From JBBRUG01 sp038247995 (GTDB taxonomy: Bacteria > Chloroflexota > Chloroflexia > Chloroflexales > Chloroflexaceae), in NCBI GenBank assembly GCA_038247995.1, contig JBBRUG010000010.1, positions 1 to 37,652 on the forward strand: a DNA stretch of 37,652 nucleotides, given 5' to 3'. Made by a program: the position numbers and the translations under genes. Shown piece by piece: positions 33,150-37,652 of this stretch (the stretch's first letter is position 1; every line of letters starts with the position of its first letter). The notes under the pieces were generated by a model. It made no database searches. It was not told the origin of the DNA and worked only from the letters and a program-made list of their open reading frames with translations.

Positions 33150-34439
33150 ATGGAGCGCTTTGTGATTGAGGGCGGCCATCGCCTGACCGGGGCGATTCGG
33201 CCCGCAGGCAACAAAAATGCCGCTTTGCCGCTGCTGGCCGCCGCCCTGCTGACCGATCAGCCGGTGATCTTGCGCAACGTTCCCGATATTGGCGATGTGC
33301 GCACAAAATTGAACTTGTTAACTGGTTTCGGCATTACGGTTACCCGCCCTGAAGCGCATACGGTAGTCTTACACGCCCCCCCAACATTTACCGGCGATCC
33401 TGATCCGGCGCTGTGTAAGCGCATTCGCACCTCGCCATTGCTTGCTGCTCCGCTCCTGGCGCGGCGGGGCCATGTGACGTTACCGCGTCCCGGCGGCGAT
33501 GCAATCGGGCGCCGTCGCCTCGATACCCACTTTCTGGCGCTGCGTGCGCTTGGCGTAGCTGTTGAAGTGACGCCGCTGAGCTATGTGCTGCGCACCGATG
33601 GGTTACGCGGCACTGATCTGTTCCTCGATGAGATGAGCGTTACCGGCACCGAGCAGGCTATTCTTGGGGCTGTTTGCGCCGTCGGTGTGACGACGATTGG
33701 GAATGCGGCTTCCGAGCCGCACGTCCAGGATCTCTGTCGCTGCCTCAATCAGATGGGCGCCCAGATCAATGGGATCGGCACCAATCTGCTTGAAATCACT
33801 GGCGTGCCGCGCCTCGGCGGCGCCGAGTTTACCATCGGCCCCGATTTTATGGAGGTTGGCTCGCTGATCGGCCTTGCCGCCGTCACGCGTAGCGAGATCC
33901 GCATTCTCGGCGCGCGCCCGCGTGAACATCGCATGACCCGAATTGCCTTTGGGCGTTTGGGCGTGACCTGGCGCGACGAAGGCGATGACATCGTTGTGCC
34001 TGGTGATCAGGAGTTACAGGTACAGGCCGATATGCACGGCGCAATTCCAAAGATCGATTCGGCGCCCTGGCCCGGCTTTAACCCCGATCTGATCAGTACA
34101 GCCCTGGTCGTAGCTACGCAAGCGCGTGGCACAGTGCTGATCCACGAGAAAATGTTTGAGAGTCGGCTCTTTTTTGCCGATCGCCTGATTGGCATGGGCG
34201 CCCAGATCGTGCTCTGTGATCCGCATCGCGCTGTTGTGGTCGGGCCGGCGCAACTCTATGGCGAACCCGAGGGCCTGCCTAGCCCGGATATTCGCGCCGG
34301 CATGGCGCTCGTAACGGCTGCGTTGTGCGCGCGCGGTCGGAGTGTGATCTATAACATCAGCCAGATTGATCGCGGCTATGAACGGATCGAAACCCGTTTG
34401 GCCGCCCTCGGCGCTCGGATCGAGCGTGTCGATGGGTAG
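33150..34439 (+). CDS. murA: UDP-N-acetylglucosamine 1-carboxyvinyltransferase, Cys-to-Asp variant
   Basis: 429 residues. It catalyses the first committed step of peptidoglycan synthesis, transfer of enolpyruvate from PEP to UDP-GlcNAc. Family marks: IRPAGNKNAALPLLAAALL with K22, GFNPDLISTALVVATQARGT with an Asp at 313 matching the catalytic Asp305, and ISQIDRGYERIETRLAALGA near the end. The loop that normally reads PGGCAIG is PGGDAIG, with D117 at the position of E. coli Cys115. Asp there keeps activity and gives intrinsic fosfomycin resistance in Mycobacterium and Chlamydia. AGGAG is about 10 bases before the ATG. Only one murA copy is in the window. Confidence 0.94.
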   Translation: MERFVIEGGHRLTGAIRPAGNKNAALPLLAAALLTDQPVILRNVPDIGDVRTKLNLLTGFGITVTRPEAHTVVLHAPPTFTGDPDPALCKRIRTSPLLAAPLLARRGHVTLPRPGGDAIGRRRLDTHFLALRALGVAVEVTPLSYVLRTDGLRGTDLFLDEMSVTGTEQAILGAVCAVGVTTIGNAASEPHVQDLCRCLNQMGAQINGIGTNLLEITGVPRLGGAEFTIGPDFMEVGSLIGLAAVTRSEIRILGARPREHRMTRIAFGRLGVTWRDEGDDIVVPGDQELQVQADMHGAIPKIDSAPWPGFNPDLISTALVVATQARGTVLIHEKMFESRLFFADRLIGMGAQIVLCDPHRAVVVGPAQLYGEPEGLPSPDIRAGMALVTAALCARGRSVIYNISQIDRGYERIETRLAALGARIERVDG

Positions 34440-34522
34440 AGCGCATGCAGCGTACGGAAATGATCGCCTGAGATCTGGCCGGTCTGCGGGGCGCCTCCCG
34501 ACTTCATGAATTGAAACATACA

Positions 34523-34531
34523 TGCTATACT
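34523..34531 (+). promoter_or_regulatory. possible extended -10 promoter before the pseudokinase gene
   Basis: TG-C-TATACT (34523-34531) lies 44 bases before the ATG at 34575, within the 135-base gap after murA. A -35 match is weak. Confidence 0.4.
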
Positions 34532-34574
34532 GTAGGCCAAACCTCCTGCGGCGCATGCAGAAGTGGAAGCGGTA

Positions 34575-36470
34575 ATGAGTACACCACGGGTGGGGCAACG
34601 CGCAGAACGGCGCAATGCCGGCGACGGCAACCACGAACTGCGCAACTATAAAGTGAACGAGCGGCTCGGTCAGGAGGAGCTGTCTACGGTCTACCGTGCG
34701 CGCCATCTGACCCTGGATCGGCCGGTTCACTTGCACATCTTGCGCCGCCACGACTGGATCTCGGTGAGCCGCTTCCAGTTGGCCGGGCGTCTGGCTGCGC
34801 GCCTGAGCCACCCCAATCTGTTGCCTGTGATCGACGCCGGCCATGATGATCGTTATGGCGATTATCTGGTTACGCCGCAGATCGAGGCCCATCCGCTCAG
34901 CGCAATGCTTGCCGAAGGCACGGTGGATGCGGTTGCGACCACCCGAATTGTGACCCAGATCGCCGCTGTGCTCGATTATTTGCACACGGCCGAGGTGTTT
35001 CACCGCGATGTGCAGCCGATGAATATTCTGGTCAATCCGCAGGGGGTGGCCTACCTCACTAACCTGAGCTTGGCGGCTAGCCCCGATACACCGGATCTCA
35101 GCAGCATCGACGAAGCCGATTATCTCACGCCCTATTCGGCTCCCGAGCAACGGCTCGCCCAGGGTGAAGCCGGCGCCGCTCTCGATATCTACAGCCTTGG
35201 CGCGGTTACCTATCATATGCTTAGTGGGCAGGTGCCGCCGGCGCCGGGCGTTGATCTGCCCAGTCTGGCGCTGAGTGAACCCGGCCTGGCTCCCGCCGAT
35301 CGGGTGGTGCGACGCATGCTGGCGCCGCAGCCCGGCGCCCGTTTTCCCACTGCCGCCGCCGCCGCCGCCGCTTTGCGGCAATCCTTGCGCACCCAGATCG
35401 ATCATGCAACCGAGGACATGGAGGAATCGCGTTGGGAGGCGAGCGCCGAGTGGTTGGAGAACCCGCTCGAAACTGTGTTGGGCGCCGAGTTGAATGCCCA
35501 GTTCAGCGAATTTGTCACCACGACGCGCAAACGCGCTGATGATCTGCATCGCCGCGACGTGATCCGCCGCCAGCTAAATCGCTGGAGCCGCGATGGCTTC
35601 TTCCGTCGCCGCGCCCTGGGCCAGTTGATCCAGCCCGAACAGATTGTCAGTTACAACATTTATTTCTACGAACTGCGTACTGTTTTCGAAACGCGCACGG
35701 CGCCCACAGCTCGCATCCGAGCGGCTAAAACTGATGATCGCAGCCAGATGCATGCGGCCCCCGATCTCTGGGAGTTGCCCGTACCTGCGGAAGATCTCTT
35801 TACAACAGTTCGCACGCAAGAGCTGTCAATACCTGGCTCATTGCGCGTCTTTACCTGTACTGAGTGTAGTGGTGGTGCGCAGATCCCATGTGTTGTGTGT
35901 AAAGGCGTAGGAACGGTTGAGCGCCCGCGTAAGGTGAGTAACCCGAATGGTGAGCAAACCACCGAGCCGATCACCGTGGCCTGTGCAACCTGCCGTGGGT
36001 ATGGTAAACGGGAGTGTGTGAAGTGTCAGGGCGCGGGGAATCTGGCTGAAGAGCAAGTTTTCACCTGGTCGCGGCGAGCAAAGCTATTCGCCAACACCGA
36101 TGATATTGAAGATCTGCCGGAGTTGGCGATCAGGCAGCGCTTAGAGGCGGTTTTTGAAGGGCCGATCGATCCGCTGGACGGGCGCTGGCACAGCGTTGCA
36201 CCGCTCGCCGAGTTGTTGCGCGCCGCCATCGACGAGGCCAGCGCCGATACACGTCTGCTTGCCGCTGAACTGAAGATCCAGGGCGCACCGATCACCGAGG
36301 TGGATCTGTTGCTCGACGAGAAGCCGCAACGGATTTATATCGTCGGCCACGATAATGAACTGATCGGCGATTGGGCGCTCCTGAATACCGAACGGCTCGT
36401 CCTAGCCGGGGTGGCGGTGCTACTCGCGCTGGTGGTGATCGTCGCGGTGGCCTTCGCGCTGTTGGGGTAA
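34575..36470 (+). CDS. predicted pseudokinase with DnaJ-type zinc-finger module and C-terminal membrane anchor
   Basis: About 631 residues from ATG 34575 (GGAAG 5 bases upstream); a GTG at 34563 is the alternative. Residues about 25-275 fold like a Ser/Thr kinase: HRDVQPMNILV (143-153), YSAPEQR and ALDIYSLGAVTYHMLSG are present. The glycine loop is degenerate (LGQEELSTVY), the VAIK lysine is absent (VHLHIL, 51-56), and DFG is replaced (YLTNLSLA). Catalysis is therefore unlikely. After an alpha-helical linker come four CxxC pairs (starting at 428, 439, 470 and 481), three of them CxxCxGxG like the DnaJ cysteine-rich domain. A further soluble domain and one membrane span (about 608-629) end the protein, with no residues beyond, like a tail anchor. 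Function unknown; a membrane-bound scaffold or chaperone-like sensor is possible. Confidence 0.8.
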   Translation: MSTPRVGQRAERRNAGDGNHELRNYKVNERLGQEELSTVYRARHLTLDRPVHLHILRRHDWISVSRFQLAGRLAARLSHPNLLPVIDAGHDDRYGDYLVTPQIEAHPLSAMLAEGTVDAVATTRIVTQIAAVLDYLHTAEVFHRDVQPMNILVNPQGVAYLTNLSLAASPDTPDLSSIDEADYLTPYSAPEQRLAQGEAGAALDIYSLGAVTYHMLSGQVPPAPGVDLPSLALSEPGLAPADRVVRRMLAPQPGARFPTAAAAAAALRQSLRTQIDHATEDMEESRWEASAEWLENPLETVLGAELNAQFSEFVTTTRKRADDLHRRDVIRRQLNRWSRDGFFRRRALGQLIQPEQIVSYNIYFYELRTVFETRTAPTARIRAAKTDDRSQMHAAPDLWELPVPAEDLFTTVRTQELSIPGSLRVFTCTECSGGAQIPCVVCKGVGTVERPRKVSNPNGEQTTEPITVACATCRGYGKRECVKCQGAGNLAEEQVFTWSRRAKLFANTDDIEDLPELAIRQRLEAVFEGPIDPLDGRWHSVAPLAELLRAAIDEASADTRLLAAELKIQGAPITEVDLLLDEKPQRIYIVGHDNELIGDWALLNTERLVLAGVAVLLALVVIVAVAFALLG

Positions 36471-36488
36471 GCGCTGAACCCCGAAACG

Positions 36489-36600
36489 CCTCATCCCCCC
36501 AGCCCCCTTCTCCCTCCAGGGGAGAAGGGGAGCCGCAGAATGGCATCCTGATGATGTCGGAAGCCCCTCTCCCGCTCAGGGAGAGGGGTTTGGGGTGAGG
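36489..36600. repeat. palindromic intergenic repeat with two hairpins
   Basis: The ends CCTCATCCCCC and GGGGTGAGG are imperfect inverted repeats. Inside, CCCCTTCTCC pairs with GGAGAAGGGG (36504-36530) and CCCCTCTCCC pairs perfectly with GGGAGAGGGG (36564-36588). It resembles dispersed CCTCxCCCC-type elements seen in many GC-rich genomes (from memory). It lies between convergent genes and could end transcription from both sides. Confidence 0.7.
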
Positions 36601-36659
36601 GCTGGCGTCTGTGAACGACTGTAACGTCATTCGTAAGCCCCCCGTCCTCTTGTCCGCTG

Positions 36660-37652
36660 TCAGCCTGCCTGCCGCAGCGTGAGCATAAAGCGGCTGCCTC
36701 GCCCAGGGGTGCTTTCTACGGCAACATTACCGCCCATCGCGCGCACGAGTTCCTGCACCAGCGCTAAGCCCAGGCCGGCGCCGCCTGTCTCGCGCGCGCG
36801 TGAGCTGTCACCCCGATAGAAACGCTCGAAAATCAGTCCCAAATCTTCAGGAGCGATGCCCACCCCTGGATCAGCAACGCTAATCCGCACCATCGCGTCT
36901 TCGGTCGGTTCGGCCTCCAGCACAATGATTCCACCCGGCGGCGTGTGGCGGAGCGCATTTTGCACCAGATTGCGCAGCACCTGTTCAAGCCGGATCGGAT
37001 CGGCAATCACCTCTGGGAGATCGGGCGGCACCCGGCTGAGCAGCGCGATCTCGCGTTCGCGCTCAGCCAGCGGGGCTAATGTGCCCACCAGTTGATCAAG
37101 CAACGCACCGGCAGCTACCGGCGTCAGTTCAAGCGGTAACTGGCGGGCTTCGGCGCGTGCCAGGGTGAAAAGTTCATCGACCATGCCGGTCAGGCGCTGG
37201 ATCTCACTTTGGATCACGTGCATGTCGTGGGCGGGTAATTTTGCGCCATGATCTTGTTCAAGCACTTCCAGGTAGCCGCGCAAGGTTGCCAGTGGATTGC
37301 GCAGTTCGTGGCTGACGTCCGCGACGAGGCGCTGATTCGCCCGCAACAGATCTTCGGCGCGCGCTGCCGTTTCTGCCAGGGCGCGCTCACGTTCCGCCAA
37401 CTGTTCAGCCATGGTGTTGAAGTTGGCGCTCAAGTGGCCAATCTCGTCGGCAGTATCGACCGGAATGCGCGCCTCCAGATCACCGGATGCAATGCTGCTT
37501 GCAGCGCTGGTGAGCCGTTCCAGCCGCCGCGATAACCCGCCTGCGAGTAGGTAGCCCACCCCTAATCCAACTGGCGCCAGAAGCACTACCAGAAAGATGG
37601 TCAAATTGAAGAGAATACTCGCTCCAACTAGGGTTACCCGCACCACCCGACC
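36660..37652 (-). CDS. sensor histidine kinase (HAMP-HisKA-HATPase), N-terminus cut by the window edge
   Basis: The frame is open to the window edge, giving about 330 residues. Visible: a membrane span (LTIFLVVLLAPVGLGVGYLL), a HAMP domain (LSRRLERLTSAASSIASGDL and DEIGHLSANFNTMAEQL), the H-box VADVSHELRNPLATLRGYLE with the phosphorylated His, the N-box LRNLVQNALRHTPPGGIIVL, the G1 box VADPGVGIAPEDLGLIFERF and the G2 box GGAGLGLALVQELV. All catalytic boxes are intact. The sensor domain and first membrane span lie outside the window, so the stimulus cannot be inferred. A response regulator is expected upstream on the minus strand, beyond the edge. Confidence 0.92.
   Translation of the reverse strand, partial: GRVVRVTLVGASILFNLTIFLVVLLAPVGLGVGYLLAGGLSRRLERLTSAASSIASGDLEARIPVDTADEIGHLSANFNTMAEQLAERERALAETAARAEDLLRANQRLVADVSHELRNPLATLRGYLEVLEQDHGAKLPAHDMHVIQSEIQRLTGMVDELFTLARAEARQLPLELTPVAAGALLDQLVGTLAPLAEREREIALLSRVPPDLPEVIADPIRLEQVLRNLVQNALRHTPPGGIIVLEAEPTEDAMVRISVADPGVGIAPEDLGLIFERFYRGDSSRARETGGAGLGLALVQELVRAMGGNVAVESTPGRGSRFMLTLRQAG

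Noticed and set aside
34014..35549. 511-residue open frame on the minus strand
   Set aside because: It lies antisense to murA and the pseudokinase gene, both of which have clear family motifs. The translation shows no recognisable domain and reads like a GC-driven shadow frame.

Overview
This window looks like a chromosomal segment of a filamentous anoxygenic phototroph of the Chloroflexales (Chloroflexus/Oscillochloris/Chloroploca type). The strongest marker is a pair of separate, adjacent genes for the type II reaction-centre L and M subunits. These resemble the Chloroflexus proteins as I remember them and are not fused as in Roseiflexus. Most genes are GC-rich. Species assignment is inference.

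Left third (1-14993, all + strand): a surface-polysaccharide locus. It opens with the end of a nucleotide-sugar cytidylyltransferase, a PseG-PseH fusion and a PseI-type synthase, which together point to pseudaminic acid or a close nonulosonic acid. A flippase (Wzx-like), a polymerase-like membrane protein (Wzy-like), a GT-B protein, a DUF1972 glycosyltransferase, a priming sugar-phosphate transferase, a DUF2142-like membrane protein, a Wzz-like chain-length protein, a GT2 and a GT4 follow. Many neighbours overlap by 4-8 bases, so they are probably translationally coupled. The 3' part of the flippase gene and the polymerase gene are clearly AT-richer than the rest, suggesting cassette exchange.

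Middle (15000-19700): pufL-pufM behind a near-consensus promoter and ahead of a strong terminator. A degraded accessory strip follows: two truncated GNAT genes, a small membrane protein, tRNA-Gly(GCC) and a twin-CBS protein. The uvrA leader contains a promoter, two hairpins and a 100-bp non-coding element with terminal inverted repeats and a perfect 8-bp target duplication (an ISL3-like MITE).

Right-centre (19686-28800): uvrA, a near-perfect parS site, a decayed ISAs1-type transposase, and parA-parB. These are followed by a LysM/SH3/M23 envelope peptidase, a DUF151 bifunctional-nuclease gene, and an intergenic region with three perfect DnaA boxes about two helical turns apart plus several near matches and an AT-rich stretch. 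I read this as a candidate oriC close to parABS, with no dnaA or dnaN in the window. The SRP RNA gene abuts it.

Right third (28765-37652): cdd, a CNNM/CorC-family protein and prs form a minus-strand cluster; tRNA-Gln(TTG) follows. On the + strand are a DUF697-like protein, a MurA with Asp in place of the catalytic Cys, and a pseudokinase fused to a DnaJ-type zinc-finger module with a C-terminal membrane anchor. A hairpin-rich intergenic repeat separates this last gene from a convergent sensor histidine kinase cut by the window edge. The most novel-looking items are the pseudokinase/zinc-finger/tail-anchor protein, the oriC-parS neighbourhood and the MITE in the uvrA leader.
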